Source: Tropicimonas sp. IMCC6043
GTDB taxonomy: Bacteria; Pseudomonadota; Alphaproteobacteria; Rhodobacterales; Rhodobacteraceae
Assembly (NCBI RefSeq): GCF_004146235.1
Contig: NZ_SELO01000001.1
Coordinates: 310,001 to 374,000, forward strand
Length of the DNA: 64,000 nucleotides
Direction of reading: 5' to 3'
Below the pieces are notes generated by a model, which worked only from the letters and a program-made list of their open reading frames with translations, was not told the origin of the DNA and searched no databases. Below are positions 19,997 to 28,406 of this stretch, one piece after another (position 1 is the stretch's first letter; every line of letters begins with the position of its first letter). Both the position numbers and the translations under genes were made by a program.

Positions 19997-21013
19997 TCAG
20001 AGCGCCTGAAACCGGTATTCGCAGGTGTTGCGATAGATCTCGCCGGGGCGCAGCACCGGCGAAGGGAAATGGCGGTTGTTGACGGCATCGCAGAAGCCGG
20101 CGGCCTCCAGGCAAAGCGCCCTGCCCGGACCATGGGTCTGACCGTCGGGGCCGGCGCCCTCCGGCAGCCCGGCGCCGGTATAGAACAGCAATCCCGGCTG
20201 GTCCGTCGCCACAACCATCTCCATGTCGCGCTGCGGCGAGCAGAGGCGCGCGACCGGCTCAACGACGCCGCGTGCCCCGCGCAGGGCGAAGTTGATCTCG
20301 TAATCGGCACCGATCGGGCGCAGGGTGCGGAAATCGTATCGCGTGCCGTCGACCCGGAGGGTCTCGCCGGTCGGGATCTGATTGGATTCGGCGGGGGTGT
20401 AGAAGTCGGCCGCCACTTCCAGCAGGTGGTCCGCCGCAGTCGCCCCGCTGTCCAGCGCGAAATAGCTGTGATTGGTCATGTTCAGAAGCGTCGGCGCGTC
20501 GGTCTTCCCTTCGATCTCCATCCTCAGGGTGCCAGCTTCGGTCAGGCTGTAGCGGCACGTCACTGTAACTTCACCGGGATAGCCTTCATCGCCGTCCGGA
20601 GACACGATCCGCAGCAGAACGGAGCTGTCGTCGGCCTCCAGCACGTCCCAGTTGCGGCGGGTGAACCCTCGCACGCCACCATGCAGATGCACGTCGCCCG
20701 GCCCGTTCACGGGAAGCTCGTACTCCTTGCCGTCAAGCGAGAACCGACCATGCGCAATACGGTTGCAGCACCGCCCGACAACCGTTCCCAGATAGGGCGC
20801 GTTTTCCGCGTAGTCCGCGACGTCGGCATAGCCGAGCACAACCTGGCGCGCGTCGCCGGCGCCTGTCGGGATCCGCAGGTCCCGCAGGACGGCGCCCCAG
20901 GAGAGAATAGAGGCGCGGGCGCCGCTGGCCGTGGTCAGGATGATCTCCTGAACGTCTTCATTTCCCAGCCGGTGCGTGCGGCGGGACAGGAGGGACTTCG
21001 AGTCGTGTGTCAT
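19997..21013 (-). CDS. aldose 1-epimerase (galactose mutarotase family)
   Basis: A 338-residue GalM-type mutarotase that interconverts anomers of aldoses. Family motifs are VGRCCNRIAHGRF near the start, HLHGGVRGF with a catalytic-type His, TNHSYFAL, and GLLFYTGAG toward the end. The start at 21013 (MTHDSKSLL) follows GGAAG about 7 nt upstream; an earlier start at 21070 is possible. It sits between the SmoS-like dehydrogenase and the PfkB kinase in the polyol operon. An aldose anomerase here suggests that an aldose, not only a polyol, enters the pathway. Confidence 0.9.
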   Translation of the reverse strand: MTHDSKSLLSRRTHRLGNEDVQEIILTTASGARASILSWGAVLRDLRIPTGAGDARQVVLGYADVADYAENAPYLGTVVGRCCNRIAHGRFSLDGKEYELPVNGPGDVHLHGGVRGFTRRNWDVLEADDSSVLLRIVSPDGDEGYPGEVTVTCRYSLTEAGTLRMEIEGKTDAPTLLNMTNHSYFALDSGATAADHLLEVAADFYTPAESNQIPTGETLRVDGTRYDFRTLRPIGADYEINFALRGARGVVEPVARLCSPQRDMEMVVATDQPGLLFYTGAGLPEGAGPDGQTHGPGRALCLEAAGFCDAVNNRHFPSPVLRPGEIYRNTCEYRFQAL

Positions 21014-21074
21014 CTGGGATCTTCCGTTCGGGTTTCGCTGAGGCGGCCATTGCGCCGCCCGGACCGGCACGCGG

Positions 21075-22031
21075 TCAGATTGGAGCGCCCGCCTCTGTCA
21101 GCCGGTCGAGGAAGGCGTCGATCTCGGCACGGGTCGACGTGCCTTCCATGGGTCCCTTCCGCGTGACCGCAAGCGCGCCCGCGGCCGCGGCCAGGCGTAG
21201 CGCTGCTTCGGGTGGCTCGCCCCGCAGCCACGCGGTGACGAAAGCGCCGCCGAAACTGTCTCCCGCCCCGGTCGGGTCAACTTCCTCGACGGGAAAGGCC
21301 GCCTGGTCGAAACGGCGGTCGGCATCGACATAGCTTGCGCCCCGGGCGCCGCGCTTCAGGACCACCGCCCGGACACCCCGCTCGAGCAGTTCGGCCAGCG
21401 CCGCCTCCTCGCCATCGGCAGTCGTCAACAGGCTGACTTCGTCGCCGCTCGGCAGGAACAGGTCCGTTTTCTCGAGGATCGCTCGCATCGCCTCCCGCAT
21501 GCCAGGCAGATCGAGCATTTCCTTGCGCAGGTTCGGATCGAAACTCACGGTTCCACCCTTTGCCTTGATCCGGTCGACCGCATCGAGCGTGAGCGAGATC
21601 GTGGCCTCGCAGAACAGAGCCGAGCCCATCACATGCAGGCAATCAGCGCTCTCCAGCAGAGCATTGACGTCCGGGGACGGACCGACCCGGCCGTTCGCGC
21701 TATGCTTGATGTTGAATACGAAATCCCGGTTGCCGTCTTCGCGATAGCGGACGAAGGCACTGCCCGTGGCAGCCTCCGGGTCGATGCGGATGGCCGAAAC
21801 GTCGACGCCATCCGCGGCGAGCCTCTCGATGTTGAGCCGGCCGAAATCGTCGTTGCCGACGCAGCTGATGATGCCGCAGGGATGGCCGAGCCGGGCCACC
21901 TGGTCGACGAAAATCGCCGGCGCACCGGACGGAAAGGGCCCCCGCAGCGTCAGCGGTTCGCGAAACCCGATCCCGCGCTCCATGGCCATGATCTCGACCA
22001 CGATTTCGCCTATGGTGACGACTTTCTTCAT
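21075..22031 (-). CDS. PfkB-family sugar kinase, probable D-tagatose 6-kinase
   Basis: A 318-residue ribokinase-fold kinase. GAGD at 255-258 (catalytic Asp258 in DPTGAGDSFGGAF) and the N-terminal GEIVVEIMA...PFPSGAPAIFVDQ block are seen. That N-terminus resembles, from memory, the Agrobacterium tagatose kinase shown to make D-tagatose 6-phosphate. Here it shares an operon with a SmoS-like dehydrogenase and lies opposite a GatZ-family gene, the same enzyme set as the Agrobacterium galactitol pathway. Fructose or another ketohexose remains possible as substrate. Confidence 0.85.
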   Translation of the reverse strand: MKKVVTIGEIVVEIMAMERGIGFREPLTLRGPFPSGAPAIFVDQVARLGHPCGIISCVGNDDFGRLNIERLAADGVDVSAIRIDPEAATGSAFVRYREDGNRDFVFNIKHSANGRVGPSPDVNALLESADCLHVMGSALFCEATISLTLDAVDRIKAKGGTVSFDPNLRKEMLDLPGMREAMRAILEKTDLFLPSGDEVSLLTTADGEEAALAELLERGVRAVVLKRGARGASYVDADRRFDQAAFPVEEVDPTGAGDSFGGAFVTAWLRGEPPEAALRLAAAAGALAVTRKGPMEGTSTRAEIDAFLDRLTEAGAPI

Positions 22032-22112
22032 TCCGGAGGCCCTCCTTGCGAACCTCGTTTCTTATGCCGGTCCGACCGCCCTGCCCGGGCGACCATCGGT
22101 GCGCGGGCCGGT

Positions 22113-22892
22113 CTAGCGCTGTCGCGGCTCCCAGTCATCCGGCAGCGCGCCCTTGATGATGAGGCTCAGGACATCGTCCTTGGTGACATCCCGGATCGGA
22201 TGCATGCCGACATTCACCCCGCGGCTCATGACCATGATCCGGTCGCAGAGATCAAAAACGTCGTTCATGTCATGGCTGACAAGGAAGATGCCGATGCCCT
22301 CGTCGCGCAGCTTGAGCGTCAGGTCGGCGACCATGGCCGTCTCGGACGGACCGAGCGCGGCCGTCGGCTCGTCCATGATCAGGACGCGCGCATCGAAATA
22401 GAGCGCGCGGGCTATCGCGATTGCCTGTCGCTGCCCCCCCGAGAGGCTCGAGACCGGGTCGCCGAGATTCTTGAAGTTCGGATTGAGCCGTGCGAGCACC
22501 TCCTGCGCCTCGCTCAGCATCTTCTTGTCGTCGAGATTGCCGAAGGCGGTCTTCAACTCCCGGCCCAGGAACAGGTTGGCCGGCGCATCGAGATGGTCGG
22601 CCAGAGCCAGGGTCTGATAGATCGTCTCGATGCCGTAGTCGCGCGCGTCGGACGGGCTGTGGATATCGGCCTCCTGCCCCCGCACCCGGATCTTGCCCGC
22701 GTTCGGCATCATCGCGCCCGACAGGATGCGCATCAGGCAGGATTTCCCGGCGCCGTTATGCCCGAGCACGCCGACGACCTCGCCGGGGTAGAGATCGACC
22801 GAAACGTCGTCCACGGCACATACGCCGCCGAAATGCTTCTCGATGTTGATCATCTCGACGAGTGGGCCGTCACTCAGGGTCTGATCGAGCAT
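22113..22892 (-). CDS. sugar ABC transporter ATP-binding protein (FrcA-like, single domain)
   Basis: A 259-residue ATPase. Walker A GHNGAGKS is at 44-51, LSGGQRQ at 150-156 and MDEPTAAL at 173-180. Unlike RbsA/XylG, which have two ATPase domains in about 500 residues, this is a single domain, as in the rhizobial fructose transporter FrcBCA. It lies downstream of its binding-protein gene (64-bp gap containing a hairpin) and upstream of the kinase gene. Confidence 0.93.
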   Translation of the reverse strand: MLDQTLSDGPLVEMINIEKHFGGVCAVDDVSVDLYPGEVVGVLGHNGAGKSCLMRILSGAMMPNAGKIRVRGQEADIHSPSDARDYGIETIYQTLALADHLDAPANLFLGRELKTAFGNLDDKKMLSEAQEVLARLNPNFKNLGDPVSSLSGGQRQAIAIARALYFDARVLIMDEPTAALGPSETAMVADLTLKLRDEGIGIFLVSHDMNDVFDLCDRIMVMSRGVNVGMHPIRDVTKDDVLSLIIKGALPDDWEPRQR

Positions 22893-22920
22893 CCGCTGGC
22901 TCCTGCGATCGATAGGGGGT

Positions 22921-22946
22921 GAGGCGGCAGGGGATCCCGCCGCCTC
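22921..22946 (-). other. intercistronic hairpin after the sugar-binding-protein gene
   Basis: GAGGCGGC (22921-22928) and GCCGCCTC (22939-22946) form perfect 8-bp arms around a 10-nt loop between the binding-protein and ATPase genes. Such hairpins often stabilise the upstream binding-protein message and lower expression of downstream genes. That role is inferred. Confidence 0.5.
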
Positions 22947-22956
22947 GCGCCACGTG

Positions 22957-23898
22957 TCAGTAAAGGACGTTCATGACCTCTTCGGAGTCGATGTTGTCCT
23001 TTGTCGCAAGGACCACACCGGTGTCGATAAACTCGTCTACCTTCTTGCCTGCGAGAAGGTCCATCACCGCCTGGACGCCCATCTCGCCCATCTGGAAGGA
23101 CCCCTGAACCGCGGTTGCCGCGAGGGTGCCGTCCTTGACGAAGTCCTGAAGGTCGGCATTGCCGTCAAAGCCGATCGCCACGATCTGCCCGGCCTTGCCG
23201 GCTTGGACGATGGCGCGCGCCATGCCAACCGCGGTCGGTTCGTTGGCGCCGTAGATGCCCACGAGGTCCGGGTTTGCGGCCAGGACGTCCGTGGTCTGGT
23301 TCAGCGCCGTCGCCATCTGGGCCTGGCTGTAGAGCGGATCGAGCAGCTCGATATCCGAGTTCGCCTCGATATATTCCTGGAAGCAGCCCACACGGCCGAT
23401 CTCAGATCCGACGCCGGGGACATAGGACATGATGGCAACCTTGCCCTTGCCACCGGTCTCTTCGATCATCTTCTGCGCGACGAGCTTGCCGGCGGCGCAG
23501 TTGTCGGTCGACAGGAAGGACTGGAACGTCCCCGCGGCCGCTTCGCTGATGCCCGAGTCGATCAGAACGACGGGAATCCCGGACTCGTAGGCGCGCTTGA
23601 CGGCGGGCACGAGGGCTTCCGGATCCGACGGGGCCAGAACGATACCGGCGACGCCGCGGTTCACCGCATTGTCGACCATGTTCACCTGCTCGGCGATCTG
23701 GGTTTCGGCGGCCGGACCGTTGAAGGTCATCTCGTGTTCGCTGACACCTTCCATGGCGGCCGATGCGCCCTTGTTCACGTTCTGCCAGAAGTTGGAGTTG
23801 GTGGTCTTGACGATCACCGCGATCTCGCCGGCCGACGCCGCGAACGGTGCCAGCGCCAGGATGCCGGCGGTCAGCGCGGTGCTGAGAAACTTGGTCAT
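22957..23898 (-). CDS. sugar ABC transporter substrate-binding protein (FrcB/RbsB type)
   Basis: A 313-residue periplasmic sugar-binding protein (Peripla_BP_4 fold). A signal peptide (MTKFLSTALTAGILALAPFA, ending ASAG) precedes EIAVIVKTTNSNFWQNVNKG, a typical first strand and ligand loop. ANEPTAVGMARAI and AIGFDGNADLQDF are characteristic of the C-terminal lobe. ATG 23898 has GGAGGAGA just upstream and gives a correct signal peptide. It lies second in the leftward operon after the permease gene. The ligand is probably a polyol or ketose. Confidence 0.93.
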   Translation of the reverse strand: MTKFLSTALTAGILALAPFAASAGEIAVIVKTTNSNFWQNVNKGASAAMEGVSEHEMTFNGPAAETQIAEQVNMVDNAVNRGVAGIVLAPSDPEALVPAVKRAYESGIPVVLIDSGISEAAAGTFQSFLSTDNCAAGKLVAQKMIEETGGKGKVAIMSYVPGVGSEIGRVGCFQEYIEANSDIELLDPLYSQAQMATALNQTTDVLAANPDLVGIYGANEPTAVGMARAIVQAGKAGQIVAIGFDGNADLQDFVKDGTLAATAVQGSFQMGEMGVQAVMDLLAGKKVDEFIDTGVVLATKDNIDSEEVMNVLY

Positions 23899-23950
23899 GA
23901 TGGTCTCCTCCTTGTTCATGATCCCAGTCGTTCGTTTTCCTGTCCGGCGC

Positions 23951-24970
23951 TCAGCGCCGGTTTCGCATCTGATCGACATAGACCGCCAGGATGACGACGA
24001 AGCCGATCACGATCTGCTGGATGAAGGCCGAGACGCCGGCCATGTTGAGCCCGTTGCGGAGCACGCCGATGATGAAGGCGCCGATCATGGTGCCGCTGAT
24101 CGTGCCCACCCCGCCCATCAGGGAGGCGCCGCCGATGACCGCCGACGCGATCGCGTCGAGCTCGTACATCACGCCTTCGTTCGGCTGCGCGGTGACCAGG
24201 CGCGACATCAGGACGTTGCCGCCGAGCCCGGCAAGGGCACCCGACATGGTGTAGGCCACCATCTTGGTCCGGTCGACATTCACCCCGGCGAGGTGCGCCG
24301 CCTCCTCGTTCGATCCGACGGCATAGATGTGGCGGCCGATGGCGCGGCGACGCAGCAGATAGGCCGCCGCGACGGCCACGATGGCAAGCAGTACCACGGG
24401 ATAGGGAATGCCCGGGAACACCACCTTCGGGAACCCGTTGGCCTGCATTTCTACTACGCGGAAGAACGAGCCGTTGCCAAGGATGCCGAAGGCCTCGCCG
24501 AGCCGCGAGATCGGCGCCGCCCCGGTGAGTTGAAGTGCCGTTCCGCGCGCGATCAGCATCATGCCGAGCGTGGCGACGAAAGGCGTGATGCGCATCTTGG
24601 TGATGACGAACCCGTTGAACAGGCCGCACGCCGCCCCTACCAGCACGCCGCAGAGCATCGCCGGCACGACCGGGACCCCTGCCTTGACCAGGAGGCCGGT
24701 CGTCGTGCCGGACAGAGCAAGGACGGACCCCACCGACAGGTCAATGCCGCCAGTGATGATGACCAGGGTCATCCCGATTCCCATCAGGCCGATCACCGAG
24801 GTCTGAAGCAGCACGGTCAGGCCGTTGTTGACTGACAGGAACGCCTTGTTCCCGAAAGAGAAGATGAGGATCAGGATGAGCAGCGTCAGGAGGGCCGACA
24901 TCTTGTGGATCGTGCCGGCAGAAATCTGCAGACGCGGCTTTCCGCTGGTGCCCTTCCCTGTCGCGATCAC
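23951..24970 (-). CDS. sugar ABC transporter permease (FrcC/RbsC type)
   Basis: A 339-residue inner-membrane permease of the branched-sugar ABC family, with about eight to ten hydrophobic segments. LVIITGGIDLSVGSVLALSG is the family hallmark, and GVNVDRTKMVAYTMSGALAG lies in the cytoplasmic loop region. GTG 24970 is preferred because GGGAGGAA precedes it by about 6 nt; an earlier start would run into the operator palindrome. It is the first gene of the leftward polyol operon. Confidence 0.92.
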   Translation of the reverse strand: MIATGKGTSGKPRLQISAGTIHKMSALLTLLILILIFSFGNKAFLSVNNGLTVLLQTSVIGLMGIGMTLVIITGGIDLSVGSVLALSGTTTGLLVKAGVPVVPAMLCGVLVGAACGLFNGFVITKMRITPFVATLGMMLIARGTALQLTGAAPISRLGEAFGILGNGSFFRVVEMQANGFPKVVFPGIPYPVVLLAIVAVAAAYLLRRRAIGRHIYAVGSNEEAAHLAGVNVDRTKMVAYTMSGALAGLGGNVLMSRLVTAQPNEGVMYELDAIASAVIGGASLMGGVGTISGTMIGAFIIGVLRNGLNMAGVSAFIQQIVIGFVVILAVYVDQMRNRR

Positions 24971-25343
24971 GTGATTCCTCCCTCGCCGGATCGTCGGACT
25001 TTGCAGAGGATCAAAAGCCCGACAGCGGATCAGAGTCAAGCTAAAACGTATCAGTGAAACGTTTTAGCTTGACCGATTTCCGGCCTTCATGATACGCCCC
25101 AGATTGGTTCAAGGGCTTTGAAACGCCCGAACATGCCGATGAGGCGACAAAAATGCAGCCCAATTGCACGTGTCTGCAGATGACCACCAAACGCGCCGTT
25201 CCCGGCACCACCCCAGCGGCGAATGCGCCCTGTCCGGCGCAAGTCCGCCCACGAACCGGGCCTGCATTCGGGCCTCAGCACCAAACCCCTCTCCCGCCAC
25301 CGGGCCGCCCCGACGACGGACATCCGAAGCACGAGGATTGCCA
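24971..25343. promoter_or_regulatory. divergent promoter region of the polyol module
   Basis: A 373-bp gap between the divergent permease and Fe-alcohol dehydrogenase genes. The left 110 bp is AT-richer and contains the large inverted repeat described separately. The right 250 bp is GC-rich, with no convincing gene. AGGATTG just before ATG 25344 is a plausible ribosome-binding site. Promoters for both arms should lie here. Confidence 0.6.
25035..25073. promoter_or_regulatory. 39-bp perfect inverted repeat, probable LacI-family operator pair
   Basis: Arms GTCAAGCTAAAACGT (25035-25049) and ACGTTTTAGCTTGAC (25059-25073) are exact reverse complements around a 9-nt spacer. Each half contains an AAACGT core of the kind found in LacI-family operators (GTGAAACGTTTTAG in the right half). 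It sits between the divergent arms of the polyol module. The natural candidate regulator is the LacI protein encoded at 28407. Confidence 0.7.
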
Positions 25344-26513
25344 ATGAAAAGCTTCAACTACTATCAGCCGACGCGACTTGTCTTCGGCTCGGGCCGCCGC
25401 GTCGAGGCCGGCAGCCACGCAAGGGACATGGCCGACAGCACGCTCTTCGTCGTTGATCCCGTCCTGCTGGAGGTCTGCCCGGACAAGGTTGACGACGTTC
25501 GCACGTCACTCGCCGAGGCCGGCATCCGCGTGGTGGAGTTCACAAACGTCATTCCGAACCCGACGCTCGACGCCATCCAGCGCGGCGCCGACGTGGCGCG
25601 GGCCGAAGGCGTCCAATCGGTTCTCGGGATGGGCGGCGGCAGTGCCATCGATACTGCCAAGGCGATCGCCGTTGCCGCGACGCATCCCGGAACGGCCTGG
25701 GACTACCTTTATTTCAAGACGCCACCGACCTCGGCCACGCTGCCGATCATGGCGATTTCCACGACCTCCGGCACCGGCACGCAGACCTCCAAGGTTTCCG
25801 TCTTCACCAACACGGAAGAGAACTGCAAATCGGCGATGTGGAACGACAACCTGCTGTGCCGCGTGGCGATCATCGACCCGGAGCTGATGCTGAGCCTGCC
25901 CGCTCACGTGACGGCCGCCACCGGGTTCGACATCTTCACCCACACGTTCGAAAGCTACATCAACCGAAACGCGTCCGAGGCCGTCGACTCGATCGCGCTC
26001 GATTCTATCACGCGCGTTCTGCGCTCGCTGCCGGTGGCGGTGACCAACGGATCGAACCTCGCCGCGCGCGAGGACCTCGCCTGGGCCGACACCCTCGCCG
26101 GCCAGTGCCTCGCCAATGTCGGCACCACCCTGCCCCACGCGGCCGGCCAGCCGATCAGCGGACATTTCCACCATGTCAGCCATGGCCAGTCCCTTGCCGT
26201 GATCTACCCGGCATTCGCCGAGTTCACCTGGCGCGGCAACGTGCCGAAATTCGCCCGCGTCGCGCGGATGTTCAATCCCGCCCTGTCCTCGGCCACCGAC
26301 GTAGTCGCGGCGGCCTCCTTCCAGGGCGAGGTCGAACGCTTCCTGAAGCAGATCGGCCTTTTCTGTCATCTGGACGATTTCGGCATCGCGCCGGACGACA
26401 TCCCGTCGATCCTGAAACATGCGATGGAGTTCCCGGACAGCCAGGGCAATCCTGTCGTGCCGACCGAAGAGGACATGCGCCAGATCTACATGAAGAGCTT
26501 CCGCGCGGCCTGA
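25344..26513 (+). CDS. iron-containing alcohol dehydrogenase
   Basis: A 389-residue group III (Fe-ADH) oxidoreductase that interconverts alcohols and aldehydes or ketones with NAD(P)H. The nucleotide-binding GMGGGSAIDTAKAIA lies near residues 94-110. Histidines in DIFTHTFESYINR and SGHFHHVSHGQSLA are in the metal-ligand regions. It is the first gene of the rightward arm of the polyol module, followed by a GatZ-family gene 86 bp later. It could reduce an aldose to its alditol or handle a downstream aldehyde; the substrate cannot be told from sequence. Confidence 0.9.
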   Translation: MKSFNYYQPTRLVFGSGRRVEAGSHARDMADSTLFVVDPVLLEVCPDKVDDVRTSLAEAGIRVVEFTNVIPNPTLDAIQRGADVARAEGVQSVLGMGGGSAIDTAKAIAVAATHPGTAWDYLYFKTPPTSATLPIMAISTTSGTGTQTSKVSVFTNTEENCKSAMWNDNLLCRVAIIDPELMLSLPAHVTAATGFDIFTHTFESYINRNASEAVDSIALDSITRVLRSLPVAVTNGSNLAAREDLAWADTLAGQCLANVGTTLPHAAGQPISGHFHHVSHGQSLAVIYPAFAEFTWRGNVPKFARVARMFNPALSSATDVVAAASFQGEVERFLKQIGLFCHLDDFGIAPDDIPSILKHAMEFPDSQGNPVVPTEEDMRQIYMKSFRAA

Positions 26514-26599
26514 ACAGCCGGCGGGAACACCGGGCAGGACCGACTGTCGGCGCCCCGCCGGATCGATCCGACCGCATGGGAGACAAGAACGGAGATGAC

Positions 26600-27850
26600 A
26601 TGACATCCCTCGCGCTCTTTCGCGACATCCTGCAACGCAACCGCGCCGGCAAGGGCGGCGGCGTGACATCGGTCTGTTCGGCGCACCCGTTGGTGCTGCG
26701 GGCGTTGTTTCGCTCCGCCCGGGCGCGCGACACGGTCGCCCTGGTGGAATCGACCTCCAATCAGGTCGACCAGTTCGGCGGCTATACCGGCATGCGACCC
26801 GTGGATTTCGTGAAGCTCGTCCACGAGATGGCCGACGCCGAGGGGTTCCCGCGCGAGCGCATCCTGCTTGGGGGCGATCATCTCGGCCCGAACACATGGC
26901 GCGGCGAAGGCGCCGAGGCCGCCATGGAGAAGACGCGCGACCTTGTCCGGGCCTACGTGACGGCCGGCTACCGCAAGATCCATCTCGACGCGTCTTTCGT
27001 CTGCTCCGGCGACCCGACGCCATTGACCAACGAGATCGTCGCCGAACGCGCGGCCGAGATGGCGAAGGTTGCGGAAAGCTGTTGGGACGACACCCCTCCC
27101 CTCTACGTCATCGGCACCGAGGTGCCGACGCCGGGCGGCGCGCTCGACGCCGAAGAGATGCATGTCACCCGTCCGGCGGACGTCCAAAAGACGCTGGCCG
27201 CCTTCCGTGACGCGTTTTCCCGCCATGGCCTCGACGCCGCGTGGGAGCGGGTCGTGGGCCTTGTCGTCCAGCCCGGGGTGGAATTCGGCGATGCCATGGT
27301 CGAGGACTATGCCGGCGCGCCGGAGCTTTCAGGCGCCATTCTGGACTATCCGGGCATGGTTTATGAGGCGCATTCGACGGATTACCAGTCGCCCGAGAAC
27401 CTGAGCCGTCTGGTCGAGGATCACTTCTGCATCCTCAAGGTCGGACCCTGGCTGACCTGGGCGCTGCGCGAAGGTTTGATAGCGCTCGAACTGATCGAGA
27501 CGGAGCTTTCTCCCGACGAGCCGTCCAGGTTCCGCGAGGTGCTGACGACCGCCATGAAGGACGGTCCGCGATACTGGGCGCAGTATTACACCGGCGAGCA
27601 ATCCCAGATCGATTTCAAGTTGATCTACAGCTATTCGGACAGGGCACGATACTACCTACCGCGCCCGGATGTCACGGCGGCCATCGATCGGCTGATGCGG
27701 AACCTGTCCGCAGGCATCCCGGAGGGTCTGGTCAGCCAGCACCTGCCCATGCAGTATCGCGCCCTTCGCTCCGGGAAACTGGATCCCACCCCGGTCAACC
27801 TGTTGATTTCACGCGTCTGCGACGTGGTGGATGTCTATCTCGACGCCTGA
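26600..27850 (+). CDS. GatZ/KbaZ family protein, probable D-tagatose 6-phosphate 4-epimerase
   Basis: A 416-residue PF08013 protein. Family blocks are GVTSVCSAHPLVLRA, STSNQVDQFGGYTGM, GGDHLGPNTW and KIHLDASFVCSGD. The family was long described as a non-catalytic subunit of tagatose-bisphosphate aldolase, but an Agrobacterium member was shown to epimerise D-tagatose 6-phosphate to fructose 6-phosphate. No GatY/KbaY aldolase gene is visible here, which favours the epimerase role. ATG 26600 follows GGAG; an in-frame ATG at 26576 is an alternative start. Confidence 0.88.
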   Translation: MTSLALFRDILQRNRAGKGGGVTSVCSAHPLVLRALFRSARARDTVALVESTSNQVDQFGGYTGMRPVDFVKLVHEMADAEGFPRERILLGGDHLGPNTWRGEGAEAAMEKTRDLVRAYVTAGYRKIHLDASFVCSGDPTPLTNEIVAERAAEMAKVAESCWDDTPPLYVIGTEVPTPGGALDAEEMHVTRPADVQKTLAAFRDAFSRHGLDAAWERVVGLVVQPGVEFGDAMVEDYAGAPELSGAILDYPGMVYEAHSTDYQSPENLSRLVEDHFCILKVGPWLTWALREGLIALELIETELSPDEPSRFREVLTTAMKDGPRYWAQYYTGEQSQIDFKLIYSYSDRARYYLPRPDVTAAIDRLMRNLSAGIPEGLVSQHLPMQYRALRSGKLDPTPVNLLISRVCDVVDVYLDA

Positions 27851-27874
27851 GCCATACCGGAAAGGAAACCGAAA

Positions 27875-28309
27875 ATGCTTCGTGGAATTTCTCCCCTCCT
27901 GTCACCGGACCTGCTGGCCGGGCTGTGCCGGATGGGACATGGCGACGAAATCGTGCTCGCAGACGCCCATTTCCCGGCCGAGACCGTCAACCGCCGCGTG
28001 ATCCGGGCGGACGGGCTGGGCGTTGCCGACCTGATCGGGGCAATCCTGCCGCTCTTCGTGCTGGACAGCTACGTTCCCGATCCGATCGTGATGATGGCCG
28101 CGGCCGAGGGCGATACGCTGGACCCCGCCGTTCTGAACCGCTTCCGGAGGGCGATCGAGGCGCATGCCCCCGACGCGCCGGAGACGTCTTTCATCGACCG
28201 TTTCGCGTTCTATGATCGCGCACGATCCGCCTGGGCCGTCGTTCAGACCGGAGAAACAGCGAAATACGGGAACATCATCCTGAAAAAGGGCGTCACGCCG
28301 GCGGAGTGA
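27875..28309 (+). CDS. RbsD/FucU family sugar mutarotase
   Basis: A 144-residue FucU/RbsD-fold protein that interconverts sugar anomers. The conserved N-terminal block [14 protein letters not shown] and a C-terminal [10 protein letters not shown] are diagnostic. It follows the GatZ-family gene by 24 bp (GGAAAGGAAA is the ribosome-binding site). It is the second mutarotase in this module besides the GalM-type one at 19997, which points to a free sugar as an intracellular intermediate. Confidence 0.9.
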   Translation: MLRGISPLLSPDLLAGLCRMGHGDEIVLADAHFPAETVNRRVIRADGLGVADLIGAILPLFVLDSYVPDPIVMMAAAEGDTLDPAVLNRFRRAIEAHAPDAPETSFIDRFAFYDRARSAWAVVQTGETAKYGNIILKKGVTPAE

Positions 28310-28406
28310 TGCGGAATGGCCCGCCTTCCGCGCCGGAGCCTGCGCGACCGCAACCCGAAAACCGAATGGAGAGTCCGACAAAGTGGTGAAGCCAAAGGAC
28401 GAACAG

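Noticed and set aside
25838-26599. Apparent fusion of the Fe-ADH region to the GatZ-family gene in one long frame
   Set aside because: The upstream part is out of frame with the Fe-ADH protein, which is intact, and ATG 26600 with GGAG begins the conserved GatZ sequence.
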